Below are positions 26,058-36,067 of a stretch of 64,000 bases of DNA, piece after piece. Positions within the stretch are counted from its first letter, which is position 1, and each line of letters opens with the position of its first letter. The notes beneath the pieces are model-generated. The model was given only the letters and a program-made list of their open reading frames with translations. It was not told the origin of the DNA and searched no databases. The DNA is from Flavobacterium celericrescens (GTDB lineage: Bacteria > Bacteroidota > Bacteroidia > Flavobacteriales > Flavobacteriaceae), in assembly GCF_011392075.1 (NCBI RefSeq), contig NZ_JAAJBV010000006.1, positions 62,001 through 126,000 on the forward strand. Direction: 5' to 3'. A program made the translations under genes and the position numbers.

Positions 26058-29000
26058 CTATTCTAAAACAATTTTTTCGGTATAAGATAATCCATCATTA
26101 CCTTGAAGTTTTAAAACATAAATTCCAGATTCTAATCCTTTAAGATTTATTGATTTTTCAATTGAAAAATTTTCAGAACTTGACAACACTTCTCTCCCAT
26201 TGATATCAAATAAATTAATTTTAAGTTCACCTGAATAACTTGGAATTGACACATTTAATATTCCTTTAGAAGGATTTGGATAAATTTTCACTTCATTATT
26301 AAGTGAAATATCTCCATTAGACAAGCTAACCGCTGTAAAACTACCTGAGAAAACTCCTCGTCCATAAGTTGCAGCATAAACTTTATTGTCATTTCTTAAA
26401 TCCATATCTGGTACTTTCACATTGCTCATTCCATTATATGATTGATTCCATGAAGGTGAAGAATCAGTAAAGTTATTTGTATACCAAACTCCTAAATCAG
26501 TCCCAATAATAACTTCATTTGTATTTAAAGGATTTTGCAAAATACATTTAACCGGTAGATCAGGTAAATTTCCTTCTTTATTTAACCATGTTGGAGTTGC
26601 TGAAGTTCCATTTGAAGTATACCATATACTAGTAACTCCATAATTATGAACCGTAACAAAAATTTCATCATTTGAAAGACCATATTCTACATCAGAAATA
26701 CTACCTACAAAACCTGAACCTGTAATATCTGTCCAAGTTCCAGTTGTATTATTAATTCCTGTTACCCTTAATAATTTACCATTTTTTGTACCAACTAAAA
26801 GTGTAGAAGAACCTGAAGTATATGGAGAAACTTTAAGTGCTGTAGGACTACCTGTCAATAAAGCATTTGTGATACTAGTTCTACCAACAATTCCTGATTT
26901 TAAATTAGTATATCTTCTAACTATATATGAAGTTCCTGATGAATAATCTGTATAAAGAATATCTAGTCCAGAATCTAATGCCATTGCAGGATAAAATGCT
27001 CCATTAGCAGCAGAACCAGCATCATTACTAATTGCTCTTACATTACCAGCAGTAGATCTATAATTTATATTGACATTATATACATAACTTGAAATGTAAT
27101 ATTTATCTGCACCTTGATCAAACACTGTTGTTCCTCCATCTCCGCCTTGAGATTCAACACTCGGATTAATTCCAGGACCAGCACTTGCAAAATAATTTGT
27201 TCCATTGTCTTGCGCTCCAGCTGAAAAATAATCGTTTACTAAATTCCCTCCTGTAGCGCCTGTTGGAGCAACAGCAACAGAATGGAATTGAGTAACATTA
27301 AACCCGTTGTTTCTTGCCGTTGCAGGTGTTCCAGTCGCAGATAAATTTCCAGAATAATAAACACCTCCATCATTACCAAAAATAGCTATATTTGAGTTAT
27401 TTGGTTTAAAAGTCATTGCATGTTGGTCAGCGTGAACATTAGAGGTCCAATCAGAAATTGTAACCCAAGAATTCGCACCATCAGTAGATCTATATAAATC
27501 AATACCTCCAACATATAGAATTTGATCATTTGATGGATCAGACTCAATCATTAAATCATAAAATGCTTGTTGTCCAGTAAAACCATATGTAATTTCTCTT
27601 GTTTCATTACCAGTTGGTAATGTTAAAACAGTTGGAGCTGTACTAAATCCATTATTTGTAACAAGCATAGTAATTTCAATAGTAGAAGGCGCTACTGCAT
27701 CAATTTCAGATAAAACATATAACTTATTAGCAGTTGTATTAGAAACTTCAATCTCAGTTCTTGCTCCATTTGTAACTGTATACTTATCGACAAAAGTATT
27801 TCCTCCATCAGTTGACGAGAAAATTTTTCCTCCTCCATTTCCAAAAGACCAGCTATTAGTAGTTGAAACCCATATTGTACCATCTACAGCTATCTCTATA
27901 TCATTTGGACAATGTTTATTCCCACTAGCGGTTAATGGCAAGTTCAACAACGTCCAATTTGCCCCTCCATCAGTAGACTTATAAACTCCATAGGTTGTAC
28001 TCCCTTGATAAGTAGCATTTGCAGAAGAGGAATAAAATGTGTCACCAGCAGCAACGTATATTTCAGAAATTCCTCCGTTATTTTTAACAACAACATCATT
28101 AATATGCTGAATTCCTGGAACAATAAACCCTGAAGGAACTCCTGTAGCAGGTGTATTCAATGTGCCATTTACTGTATTAGAAGCTAATGCTGCCTCTAAT
28201 ATATCTCCTGTTTCTTTTGAAACAGCAAATGATGGTATTGTAATTGCTGGGTCAGTACCTCCCATAGAAGCTGGCCCTGCTCCAGCAACATTATTCATCA
28301 CAATAACAGCAACTGCACCAGCATCTTGAGCCGCTTTAACTTTTATCACAAATGTACACGAACCTCTTCTTATCAAAGCAATTTTACCGTTTAGTGCAGC
28401 ACCATTTAAGATTCCATCACAACCATCAGAAGTTGGTGGGGTATCATCTGAAATTAACACTATGTCATTTGTCAATGAACTTGACAAAGTAGTACCAAAT
28501 GCTGTTGTTGGAACAACTGGATATGAACCTGCAATACCCGAAGGAGCATTAACTGTTAAACTTGAAGATGATTGAAAAAAGGTATTCCCCGTAATTCCCC
28601 CAAAAACTTTAGTCCAAGTAAGTCCTGCATCCGAAGATTTCCATAACCCATCACCACTTACATCACCAAAAACATAAGATTCTCCAGTACCTGCATAAAA
28701 AACATTTGTATTGTTAGGATCATAAGTTATTGACGAAACATTAAGATTTTCTGGGATATTTACTCTAGTCCATGTAGAACTAGAACTTGAAATATTTGTA
28801 TTTTTCCATAATCCACCACTCACACCTCCAGCAATAACGGTATTGTATGTAGGATCGTTTGGATCAAAAATTATTGCTCTTGTTCTACCCCCAACATTAT
28901 TTGGACCCCTTTCAATCCAACTATTATCACTTCCATCGCCTGGAGTTCTACCTAAAGCAATAGCTTGTGCTCTTTCTCTAGATAAATTATCTCTAATAAC

Positions 29001-29357
29001 TCTTAAATTTTCAATATCTACTGTACCTGTTTGTGGATTCATGGTTAATTCCCACTCTTGTTCGAGATATTTATTTGGTGGTATTCCAGCAGCTTTTCTT
29101 TCACTTTTAGACATTTGTAAAGTCTTTTTAAAAGGACTATTTGCCAAATGTTTTTCATGAAGTTTTCTAAGCTTTTTTGTTTTTCTATCTGGTTTTGAAG
29201 AAACATTAGAAACATTCTTAACATTAGAATTTGTTTCTTTTTTTTCATTCATATTTACTGCATCAATTTGATTTTTTTGTTGCTGGCTGATTTCTTGAGA
29301 ATAACCTGTAACAAATAAGAACAATGCACTTAACAATAGTAGTAATTGTTTTTTCAT
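26058..29357 (-). CDS. Secreted BNR/VPS10-like beta-propeller protein with PA-domain insertion and T9SS type A domain
   Basis: The 1099-residue protein has a signal peptide (MKKQLLLLLSALFLFVTGYSQ), a charged linker (about 22-100) and sialidase/VPS10-like repeats beginning at WIERGPNNVGGRTRAIIFDP (147-166) with GLWKSSDAGLTWTKV-type blades. A protease-associated domain is inserted at about 295-390 (IALIRRGSCTFVIKVKAAQD). Further blades follow (YKSTDGGANWTLL, IFSSTDGGNTF, YRSTDGANSWV). The C-terminus is a T9SS type A domain (IYPNPSKGILNV to YTEKIVLE). It is therefore a cell-surface or secreted protein. No catalytic site is recognisable. Such proteins are common in Flavobacteria and are usually of unknown role. 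It has its own promoter and terminator. Confidence 0.82.
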   Translation of the reverse strand: MKKQLLLLLSALFLFVTGYSQEISQQQKNQIDAVNMNEKKETNSNVKNVSNVSSKPDRKTKKLRKLHEKHLANSPFKKTLQMSKSERKAAGIPPNKYLEQEWELTMNPQTGTVDIENLRVIRDNLSRERAQAIALGRTPGDGSDNSWIERGPNNVGGRTRAIIFDPNDPTYNTVIAGGVSGGLWKNTNISSSSSTWTRVNIPENLNVSSITYDPNNTNVFYAGTGESYVFGDVSGDGLWKSSDAGLTWTKVFGGITGNTFFQSSSSLTVNAPSGIAGSYPVVPTTAFGTTLSSSLTNDIVLISDDTPPTSDGCDGILNGAALNGKIALIRRGSCTFVIKVKAAQDAGAVAVIVMNNVAGAGPASMGGTDPAITIPSFAVSKETGDILEAALASNTVNGTLNTPATGVPSGFIVPGIQHINDVVVKNNGGISEIYVAAGDTFYSSSANATYQGSTTYGVYKSTDGGANWTLLNLPLTASGNKHCPNDIEIAVDGTIWVSTTNSWSFGNGGGKIFSSTDGGNTFVDKYTVTNGARTEIEVSNTTANKLYVLSEIDAVAPSTIEITMLVTNNGFSTAPTVLTLPTGNETREITYGFTGQQAFYDLMIESDPSNDQILYVGGIDLYRSTDGANSWVTISDWTSNVHADQHAMTFKPNNSNIAIFGNDGGVYYSGNLSATGTPATARNNGFNVTQFHSVAVAPTGATGGNLVNDYFSAGAQDNGTNYFASAGPGINPSVESQGGDGGTTVFDQGADKYYISSYVYNVNINYRSTAGNVRAISNDAGSAANGAFYPAMALDSGLDILYTDYSSGTSYIVRRYTNLKSGIVGRTSITNALLTGSPTALKVSPYTSGSSTLLVGTKNGKLLRVTGINNTTGTWTDITGSGFVGSISDVEYGLSNDEIFVTVHNYGVTSIWYTSNGTSATPTWLNKEGNLPDLPVKCILQNPLNTNEVIIGTDLGVWYTNNFTDSSPSWNQSYNGMSNVKVPDMDLRNDNKVYAATYGRGVFSGSFTAVSLSNGDISLNNEVKIYPNPSKGILNVSIPSYSGELKINLFDINGREVLSSSENFSIEKSINLKGLESGIYVLKLQGNDGLSYTEKIVLE

Positions 29358-29391
29358 GGTTAATTAAGGGTTAGATTAAATATAATTACAA

Positions 29392-29421
29392 CAAAATTAG
29401 CGTTTTATAGTAATTTTCAAA
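29392..29421 (-). promoter_or_regulatory. Bacteroidota-type promoter for the BNR/PA-domain protein gene
   Basis: On the reverse strand TTTG (29421-29418), 18 bp spacer, TAATTTTG (29399-29392), 34 bp upstream of the start codon. This fits TTTG-N-TAnnTTTG. Confidence 0.6.
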
Positions 29422-29446
29422 ATTTTTAAGTGTTTATTTTAGAGAT

Positions 29447-30793
29447 TTAACTTTTGTTTGCCTGAATTGTTTTGTATAATTCAACAGCTTTTCCATCAGT
29501 TAACAAGGATACAAAATGGCAAATGTGTAATAATCTGTCGTATAGATTTTCTTTTTGAAACTGAAATCTTTCAGGAAGCAATTTTAACAGAAGTTCATCA
29601 TAGTTTGAGGCCATTCCACTTTCTTTTTTATTGGTTGCTGTGCAAAAACAATCTAATAATGTATTGATTACTTTATATCCCATTACTTCTTTGTGAATTA
29701 CTTCCTTGCTTTGATATACGTTTTTTATGCTAATTTGAATGATATCGTTCATTTGTGCTTTGTATTGACTTTTATCCATCAATGCGTATGGGAATTCTCC
29801 AGCCAAAATAGCCTTTTCATTTTCCATAAAAACCGAAACAGCATCACTAATTAAGCTTCCAATAGCCAATGCACGTAAATAACTAATCCTATCTTCTTTA
29901 GTCAGTAATTCATTATATTTTTTGGTGTCTATTCCGTTTTTTACTAACTTAATTAAGTATTCTAAAGCATATTCTTCTGGAATTAAACCTAAGTTAATTC
30001 CGTCTTCAAAATCGATAATTGTATAACAAATATCATCAGCTGCTTCTACTAAATACGCTAAAGGATGACGCTCAAAACCGATATCACTTCCTGATTTATT
30101 TGAAATTAATCCTAATTCATTGGCAACCTCAGCAAAAAAAGCTTTGTCTTGCTGAAAGAAACCATATTTTTTATCACAGATTTTAGATGTTGGTTTTTTA
30201 GGCAAACTTTCTTTTGGATATTTCATAAAAGCGCCCAAAGTCGCATAAGAAATACGCAAACCGCCTTCAATTCCCTCACGAGATGAAGCTAAAACTGAAA
30301 AACCATTAGCGTTTCCTTCAAAATCGATTAGATCTTGCCATTCTTTTTCAGTTAATTGGTCTTTGTATTGCAATCCGTTTCCGGTTTTGAAATATTCACC
30401 AATTGCTTTTTCTCCTGAATGTCCAAATGGTGGATTTCCAATATCATGAGATAACGCCGCTGCCGCTACAATCGCACCAAAATCATTGGCTTGATAACCG
30501 TGCACTTCTTGCAAATGTGGATATTTCGCAATGATTTGCTTTCCAACCAAACGACCTAAAGAACGTCCAACAACCGAAACTTCCAAACTATGGGTCAATC
30601 GATTGTGTACAAAATCGGTTTTTGAAAGTGGAATGACTTGAGTTTTATCTTGCAGACTTCTGAAAGCGGCAGAAAAAATAATTCGGTCATAATCAACTTC
30701 AAAGCCTAAACGGGTTTCGTCTTGCTCTTTTCGTAAACGTTTACTGGTGTCGCCTTGTCTTTTTAAGGACAATAATTGTTCCCACTGCATCAT
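29447..30793 (-). CDS. dgt: dGTP triphosphohydrolase (dGTPase)
   Basis: The 448-residue HD-superfamily protein has RLTHSLEVSVVGR (H68), the HD motif LSHDIGNPPFGHSGEKA (H116, D117, H125), an N-terminal DETRLGFEVDYDRIIFSAAFRSLQDKTQV and a conserved middle EAADDICYTIIDFEDGI carrying the later metal-site aspartate. This is the dGTPase pattern: dGTP to deoxyguanosine plus triphosphate, which trims dNTP pools. Length fits the family. It is transcribed leftward behind the nrdB-nrdA cluster and two small genes, which suits a shared role in dNTP balance. Residue 2 is also Met, so the start may be 3 bp later. Confidence 0.92.
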   Translation of the reverse strand: MMQWEQLLSLKRQGDTSKRLRKEQDETRLGFEVDYDRIIFSAAFRSLQDKTQVIPLSKTDFVHNRLTHSLEVSVVGRSLGRLVGKQIIAKYPHLQEVHGYQANDFGAIVAAAALSHDIGNPPFGHSGEKAIGEYFKTGNGLQYKDQLTEKEWQDLIDFEGNANGFSVLASSREGIEGGLRISYATLGAFMKYPKESLPKKPTSKICDKKYGFFQQDKAFFAEVANELGLISNKSGSDIGFERHPLAYLVEAADDICYTIIDFEDGINLGLIPEEYALEYLIKLVKNGIDTKKYNELLTKEDRISYLRALAIGSLISDAVSVFMENEKAILAGEFPYALMDKSQYKAQMNDIIQISIKNVYQSKEVIHKEVMGYKVINTLLDCFCTATNKKESGMASNYDELLLKLLPERFQFQKENLYDRLLHICHFVSLLTDGKAVELYKTIQANKS

Positions 30794-30826
30794 AAGATTC
30801 TAGATTGAAGATTGCGGATTTTAGAA

Positions 30827-31051
30827 TTATTCTTTTTCGTTAGCCAAGAAGAAATTTCTCGATTTTTTAGGATATTGATTATAACTTTTATCACTCGGAT
30901 TTACGATAACCGATTTGATGTTGATTTCATCTCCTACTTTGAAGTTTTTCTCTGTGTATTGGTAATCCAACAAATATTCACCACAGAAATAATTTCCATC
31001 TACGTCTTTTTCTATGATTCCAGTGTAAACGCCTTTTTTATCTTTTGACAT
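30827..31051 (-). CDS. Small conserved-looking protein of unknown function
   Basis: I chose the ATG at 31051, giving 74 residues beginning MSKDKKGVYTGIIEKDVDGNYFCGEYLLDY and containing GDEINIKSVIVNPSDKS and YPKKSRNFFL. The frame extends to 31111, but that longer start lies inside a hairpin terminator and adds residues unlike a conserved N-terminus. Composition suggests a small cytoplasmic beta-rich protein. No family recognised. It lies 33 bp before dgt on the same strand and may be in one transcript with it. Confidence 0.6.
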   Translation of the reverse strand: MSKDKKGVYTGIIEKDVDGNYFCGEYLLDYQYTEKNFKVGDEINIKSVIVNPSDKSYNQYPKKSRNFFLANEKE

Positions 31052-31094
31052 AATTGTATTTTTTTCAAATGTACGAATTGGATTGTAATTATTT

Positions 31095-31124
31095 AAAACA
31101 AAAACAGCCATCGTGTGATGACTG
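31095..31124 (-). terminator. Intrinsic terminator behind the small gene following nrdA
   Basis: On the leftward transcript CAGTCATC, loop ACAC, GATGGCTG (one G-U pair), then TTTTTGTTTT. It lies 9 bp beyond the stop of the gene at 31133 and ends the nrdB-nrdA transcript before dgt. Confidence 0.65.
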
Positions 31125-31132
31125 TTGATTAA

Positions 31133-31501
31133 TTAATGATTTATATCTTTTAAAAAATTTTCTAGATAATTTTTCCCAAAAAAATTTAAAACTGCTTTTT
31201 TAAATTTATCTGAAACTTCTCTTTTCAATGACAGGTCAAAATCCTGAGAAACCTTCAATATAACATCACTTACTGAAGAAACTTCCTGATGGTATTCTAT
31301 AATTGAATTTACATTTTTTCCTCCTTCAACCTTTGAATTAATAACGTTGTATATATTATGAATCTCACGACTAATCTTTATAGACAATTCATCCTCTTCC
31401 TCACTTAAAGATGAAATTGTACTGTAATATTCTGATCTATCAAGTCTCGCAAATTGTTTCCATGTTAGTTCAAGGAAAACAAATTTTTCAAAATAATCCA
31501 T
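31133..31501 (-). CDS. Hypothetical helical protein encoded behind nrdA
   Basis: From the ATG at 31501 this is a 122-residue, charge-rich, mostly helical protein (MDYFEKFVFLELTWKQFARLD at the start, FFGKNYLENFLKDINH at the end). The open frame reaches 31537, inside the nrdA stop region, but the downstream ATG avoids a 20-bp overlap. No family recognised, no signal peptide. It follows nrdA by 16 bp and is followed by a terminator, so it is co-transcribed with the reductase genes. A link to nucleotide metabolism is only positional. Confidence 0.55.
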   Translation of the reverse strand: MDYFEKFVFLELTWKQFARLDRSEYYSTISSLSEEEDELSIKISREIHNIYNVINSKVEGGKNVNSIIEYHQEVSSVSDVILKVSQDFDLSLKREVSDKFKKAVLNFFGKNYLENFLKDINH

Positions 31502-31517
31502 TAAATTACTTCTAAAA

Positions 31518-33953
31518 TTAAGAACCACACATTTCACAATCTTCCGGACCAGCGTTTCTGGCCATTTCGATCATTGCTTTGTATTCTTCGGCTGTCATTT
31601 CTGCTGGTTCTTCTAAAACTGCGATAGCTTCTACTTTTTTCACTTCAACATGTTGTTCTTTAACTTCAATTGGAGCGGCCACTTTATCGTTATTTAAAGT
31701 AAACTTAATCGCATCCACTGCTGCTTTTGTTCTTAAGTAGTACATTCCTGTTTTCAAACCTGATTTCCAAGCGTAGAAATGCATCGAAGTTAATTTCGCA
31801 TAATTTGCATCTTGCATAAACAAGTTCAACGATTGCGATTGGTCAATGAAATAACCTCTTTGACGCGACATATCAATAATATCTTTCATCGACATTTCCC
31901 AAACTGTTTTGTACAATTCTTTTAAATCAGCAGGAATTCTTTCAATATGTTGTACCGAACCATTGTGACGCATGATTTCTTGCTTCAATGTTTCGTTCCA
32001 CAAACCTCTTTCTACTAAATCGTTTAATAAGTGTTTGTTCACCACGATGAATTCTCCCGAAAGTACTCTTCTTGTATAAATATTTGAAGTGTAAGGTTCG
32101 AAAGCTTCGTTATTTCCTAAAATTTGAGATGTTGAAGCCGTTGGCATCGGTGCTACTAACAACGAGTTTCTCACTCCGTTTGCCATTACTTCTTTTCTTA
32201 AACTTGCCCAATCCCAACGACCAGAAAGTTCTTCGTCTTTTAATCCCCAAAGGTTGTGTTGGAATTCTCCTTTAGAAATTGGCGAACCTTCGAAAGTTGA
32301 ATATGGTCCTTCTTCTTTAGCCATTTCCATAGAAGCGGTTACAGCTGCAAAATATAACGTTTCAAAAATTTCTTGGTTTAATTTCTTAGCTTCATCACTT
32401 GTAAAAGGCATTCTCATCATGATGAAAGCATCCGCCAAACCTTGCACTCCCAATCCTACCGGACGGTGACGCATGTTTGAATTTTCAGCTTCTACAACTG
32501 GATAGTAATTTCTGTCGATTACTTTATTTAAGTTACGAGTAACACGTTTGGTTACATTGAATAATAATTCGTGATTGAATGCTCCATTTTCAACAAACAT
32601 TGGTAACGAAATAGACGCCAAGTTACATACCGCAATTTCATCTGGAGAGGTGTACTCCATAATTTCAGTACATAAATTAGACGAACGGATAGTTCCCAAA
32701 TTCTTTTGGTTCGATTTTCTGTTCGCTGCATCTTTGTACAACATATAAGGCGTTCCTGTTTCGATTTGAGATTCAAGAATTTTCTCCCAAAGTTCACGAG
32801 CTTTGATGGTTTTTCTACCTTTCCCTTGCGCTTCGTATGAAATATATAAAGCTTCAAATTCTTCGCCATACACTTCATCTAAACCTGGACATTCGTTTGG
32901 ACACATTAACGTCCAAGTTGAATCTTCTTCCACACGTTTCATGAATAAGTCAGAAGTCCACATCGCGAAAAATAAATCTCTCGCACGCATTTCTTCTTTT
33001 CCGGTGTTCTTTTTTAAATCTAGGAATTCGAAAATATCAGCATGCCAAGTTTCTAAATAAATAGCGAAACTTCCTTTACGTTTTCCTCCACCTTGATCTA
33101 CGTAACGAGCAGTGTCATTGAAAACACGTAACATCGGTACAATTCCGTTTGAAGTTCCATTAGTTCCACGAATGTATGAACCTGTAGCACGTACGTTATG
33201 AATAGCTAAACCAATTCCTCCCGCTGATTGTGAAATTTTTGCTGTTTGTTTTAAAGTGTCGTAAATCCCATCAATACTATCATCTTTCATTGTTAATAAG
33301 AAACATGATGACATTTGAGGTTTTGGAGTTCCGGCGTTGAATAATGTTGGCGTAGCGTGTGTAAAGAACTTTTTCGACATTAATTCGTAAGTTTCAATTA
33401 CTGCTTCTAAGTCGTTTAAGTGAATCCCAACTGCTACACGCATTAACATCTGTTGTGGACGTTCAACAATTTTACCGTTGATTCTTAATAAATATGAACG
33501 TTCTAAGGTTTTGAAACCAAAGTAATCATAGTTAAAATCACGGTTGTATATGATGTGAGAATTTAAAAATTCTGCATTTGCTTTAATTACTTCGTAAACC
33601 TCATCTGAAATCAAAGGTGCTTCTTGGTTTGTTCTTGGATTTACATAGTGGTACATTTCACTCATCGTTTCCGAGAATGATTTGTTAGTATTTTTATGTA
33701 GGTTAGAAATTGCAATACGAGCCGCTAGTTGGGCATAATCTGGATGCGTTACCGTCATGGAAGCTGCGGTTTCTGCTGCTAAATTGTCTAATTCAGAAGT
33801 GGTAACTCCATCGTATAATCCTTCAATTACACGCATTGCCACTTTCACAGCGTCTACCATGTCATTTAATCCATAACATAATTTTTTAATTCTGTCCGTG
33901 ATTTTGTCAAACATTACTGGCTCCTTATGGCCATCTCTTTTTACTACATACAT
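31518..33953 (-). CDS. nrdA: Ribonucleoside-diphosphate reductase, alpha subunit (class I)
   Basis: The 811-residue protein makes deoxyribonucleotides together with NrdB. Seen: an N-terminal ATP-cone ([23 protein letters not shown], first ~90 residues), SSCFLL with the first redox cysteine, SAGGIGL, the active site [22 protein letters not shown] with the thiyl-radical and second redox cysteines, [19 protein letters not shown], and a C-terminal DCEMCGS with the CxxC that passes electrons from thioredoxin. All key residues are present, and the ATP-cone suggests dATP control. nrdB lies upstream on the same strand, separated by one unknown gene. Confidence 0.95.
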   Translation of the reverse strand: MYVVKRDGHKEPVMFDKITDRIKKLCYGLNDMVDAVKVAMRVIEGLYDGVTTSELDNLAAETAASMTVTHPDYAQLAARIAISNLHKNTNKSFSETMSEMYHYVNPRTNQEAPLISDEVYEVIKANAEFLNSHIIYNRDFNYDYFGFKTLERSYLLRINGKIVERPQQMLMRVAVGIHLNDLEAVIETYELMSKKFFTHATPTLFNAGTPKPQMSSCFLLTMKDDSIDGIYDTLKQTAKISQSAGGIGLAIHNVRATGSYIRGTNGTSNGIVPMLRVFNDTARYVDQGGGKRKGSFAIYLETWHADIFEFLDLKKNTGKEEMRARDLFFAMWTSDLFMKRVEEDSTWTLMCPNECPGLDEVYGEEFEALYISYEAQGKGRKTIKARELWEKILESQIETGTPYMLYKDAANRKSNQKNLGTIRSSNLCTEIMEYTSPDEIAVCNLASISLPMFVENGAFNHELLFNVTKRVTRNLNKVIDRNYYPVVEAENSNMRHRPVGLGVQGLADAFIMMRMPFTSDEAKKLNQEIFETLYFAAVTASMEMAKEEGPYSTFEGSPISKGEFQHNLWGLKDEELSGRWDWASLRKEVMANGVRNSLLVAPMPTASTSQILGNNEAFEPYTSNIYTRRVLSGEFIVVNKHLLNDLVERGLWNETLKQEIMRHNGSVQHIERIPADLKELYKTVWEMSMKDIIDMSRQRGYFIDQSQSLNLFMQDANYAKLTSMHFYAWKSGLKTGMYYLRTKAAVDAIKFTLNNDKVAAPIEVKEQHVEVKKVEAIAVLEEPAEMTAEEYKAMIEMARNAGPEDCEMCGS

Positions 33954-34013
33954 ACGTTTTTAGTTTTTGTGAAATAGAAAATCCCTTCTCATATTTCGGG
34001 TTATTTGTGGTTT

Positions 34014-34811
34014 TTACTTACAATTCTGGTAATCATTTATTAGCTTATCAATAAAATTAAAGTCATAATAATGAATGGTAAGCAGGTCATTTTGTTTTTC
34101 TTTAGGGAGCTTTTTAAACTCTTTACTCAATCTTTTTTCTTCAGCCTCATATGCTCTGTCTTGCTCAATATATGGCTCCAGCAAAGTGTCAATATTGTTG
34201 ACAATTTCTGGGCAATCTTTGAATAAATCTTTTAGAGGATTACCCATTCTTTTGGATAATTTTTCCCTCATATTACTTTCAAAAATAATTTCAGAAGCAA
34301 ACTCATCAATATTTCCATAATTTATAGCATAATTTTCGTTAGAATTTTGGTAGTAAAAAATTTCGTCTTTAGAATAAATACCACCTTTGACGCTTTTTTC
34401 TAGAAATTTAAAACCAAAAATGTTTATTCGTCCTTCTTTTAACAATGGTAAATAAACTTTCCTTTCTTCATCTGAAATTGTGCCGTCTTTATTAACTTCT
34501 CTTAAGAAAATAACTTTAAAAATTTGAACCGTATTATTTTCATTTATTAATGTAACCTGATTTATTTCGTCAATCAATATTTTCTTTGTATCAGATTCAT
34601 TATTGATTTTAAAGACCAAAAACTTATCATCTAAATTCAAATTTTCTTCTAATGATTTTGATGTTTGAGCAAAAAACCATTTTTCCTCTAAAAATGATTT
34701 AATCAATCCTTTTTCTTCATGTCCATCATTAAATTTGACAATTCCCTCAACAAATTTTGCGTTTGCAGTTACACTGATTAGTAAAACGAATATAAAAATT
34801 AAATTTTTCAT
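34014..34811 (-). CDS. Hypothetical exported protein between nrdB and nrdA
   Basis: The 265-residue protein has a signal peptide (MKNLIFIFVLLISVTANA, cut after residue 18) and then a soluble beta/alpha protein starting KFVEGIVKFNDGHEEKGLI. It has no lipoprotein cysteine and no sorting domain, so it is probably periplasmic. I do not recognise a family. The start of the mature part resembles short beta modules of other Flavobacteriaceae exported proteins. Its place between nrdB (9 bp upstream) and nrdA (60 bp downstream) is odd, because an exported protein has no clear link to cytoplasmic ribonucleotide reduction; it may be a passenger insertion. Confidence 0.65.
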   Translation of the reverse strand: MKNLIFIFVLLISVTANAKFVEGIVKFNDGHEEKGLIKSFLEEKWFFAQTSKSLEENLNLDDKFLVFKINNESDTKKILIDEINQVTLINENNTVQIFKVIFLREVNKDGTISDEERKVYLPLLKEGRINIFGFKFLEKSVKGGIYSKDEIFYYQNSNENYAINYGNIDEFASEIIFESNMREKLSKRMGNPLKDLFKDCPEIVNNIDTLLEPYIEQDRAYEAEEKRLSKEFKKLPKEKQNDLLTIHYYDFNFIDKLINDYQNCK

Positions 34812-34820
34812 AAATATTTT

Positions 34821-35798
34821 TTAAAAATCAGCGTCGAAGCTTATTTTACTTGATTCAGCATCAGAATTCATTACACCAGCTTTTTGGTATTCACCCACAC
34901 GTTTTTCAAAGAAATTTGTTTTTCCTTGTAACGAAATCATATCCATAAAATCAAAAGGGTTTGATGAATTATAAACTCTATCACAACCTAGTTCTACTAA
35001 CAATCTATCGGTTACAAATTCTAAATATTGTGTCATTAAAGTCGCATTCATACCAATCAAACTTACTGGTAATGATTCAGTAATGAATTTTCTTTCAATA
35101 TCTAAAGCATTAGTCAAAATTTCTGTAATTCTTGCTTTTGGCACTTTATTTATAATATGATGCGTGTGTAAATGCACAGCAAAATCACAATGCATACCTT
35201 CGTCACGCGAAATCAATTCGTTTGAAAATGTTAATCCTGGCATCAATCCACGTTTTTTCAACCAATAAATAGAACAAAACGATCCTGAAAAGAAAATTCC
35301 TTCTACAGCAGCAAAAGCAATTAAACGCTCTGCAAAACTTGGCGATTCAATCCATTTTAATGCCCATTCTGCTTTTTCTTTAATTGCAGGAAAAGTCTCA
35401 ATGGCATGAAATAATGTGTGCTTTTCAGCTTCATCTTTTACATAAGTATCAATTAACAATGAGTATGTTTCACTGTGAATATTTTCCATCATTAATTGAA
35501 ATCCGTAAAAGAATTTAGCTTCTGGATACTGTACTTCGCTCACGAAATTTTCAGCTAAATTTTCATTCACAATTCCGTCCGAAGCTGCGAAAAAAGCCAA
35601 AATATGCTTAATGAAATACTTTTCATCTTCGTTTAATTTATTGTTCCAGTCATTCAAATCAGTATGTAAATCGATTTCTTCTGCTGTCCAAATACAAGCT
35701 TCTTGTTTTTTATACCATTCCCAAATATCTTGGTGTTTGATAGGAAAAATTACAAATCGATCTTTGTTTTCTTGCAAAATTGGTTCCACTACTGACAT
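34821..35798 (-). CDS. nrdB: Ribonucleoside-diphosphate reductase, beta subunit (class I)
   Basis: The 325-residue ferritin-like protein holds the diiron site and the tyrosyl radical. Ligands can be seen in AEEIDLHTD (Asp), [14 protein letters not shown] (Glu, His, and the probable radical Tyr), [13 protein letters not shown] (Glu) and [12 protein letters not shown] (Glu, His). The C-terminal tail ending [10 protein letters not shown] would dock to NrdA. It is first of the leftward nrdB-unknown-nrdA transcript. The eukaryote-like EEID...HSExYSLLI signature is usual in Bacteroidota. No NrdR-like box was recognised upstream. Confidence 0.95.
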   Translation of the reverse strand: MSVVEPILQENKDRFVIFPIKHQDIWEWYKKQEACIWTAEEIDLHTDLNDWNNKLNEDEKYFIKHILAFFAASDGIVNENLAENFVSEVQYPEAKFFYGFQLMMENIHSETYSLLIDTYVKDEAEKHTLFHAIETFPAIKEKAEWALKWIESPSFAERLIAFAAVEGIFFSGSFCSIYWLKKRGLMPGLTFSNELISRDEGMHCDFAVHLHTHHIINKVPKARITEILTNALDIERKFITESLPVSLIGMNATLMTQYLEFVTDRLLVELGCDRVYNSSNPFDFMDMISLQGKTNFFEKRVGEYQKAGVMNSDAESSKISFDADF

Positions 35799-35948
35799 AG
35801 CTCTTTGATTTTTATATTATTAATGATTGGATAAGTTGACTCATTTGGGGTTTACAAAGTTTGTCATTTGAAATGAAAAAAGAAAGGCAAACTTATTCAC
35901 AATTGAGACAAGTTTTTAACAAAGATGATTTTTGTCAGTAAATTAATA

Positions 35949-35989
35949 TGTCTTTTTAAATAATTGATTATCAATTATTTAAAAAGACA
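35949..35989. terminator. 41-nt perfect hairpin between the DUF3109 gene and nrdB
   Basis: TGTCTTTTTAAATAATTGA, loop TTA, then its exact complement: a 19-bp perfect stem. It lies 79 bp beyond the DUF3109 gene stop and 151 bp upstream of nrdB. It may end the DUF3109 transcript, but the stem is AT-rich and lacks a clear T-run, so a regulatory site for nrdB is also possible. Confidence 0.45.
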
Positions 35990-36067
35990 ATAAACAATAG
36001 TTAAATCCTTGTGAGTAACTGAAAAATCAGCTCTTCACATCGATTTTTTTAAGACGTAAAATGGTGT

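Noticed and set aside
31052..31111. Longer N-terminus for the small gene at 30827
   Set aside because: The extra 20 codons fall in a hairpin terminator of the upstream gene; the ATG at 31051 is preferred.
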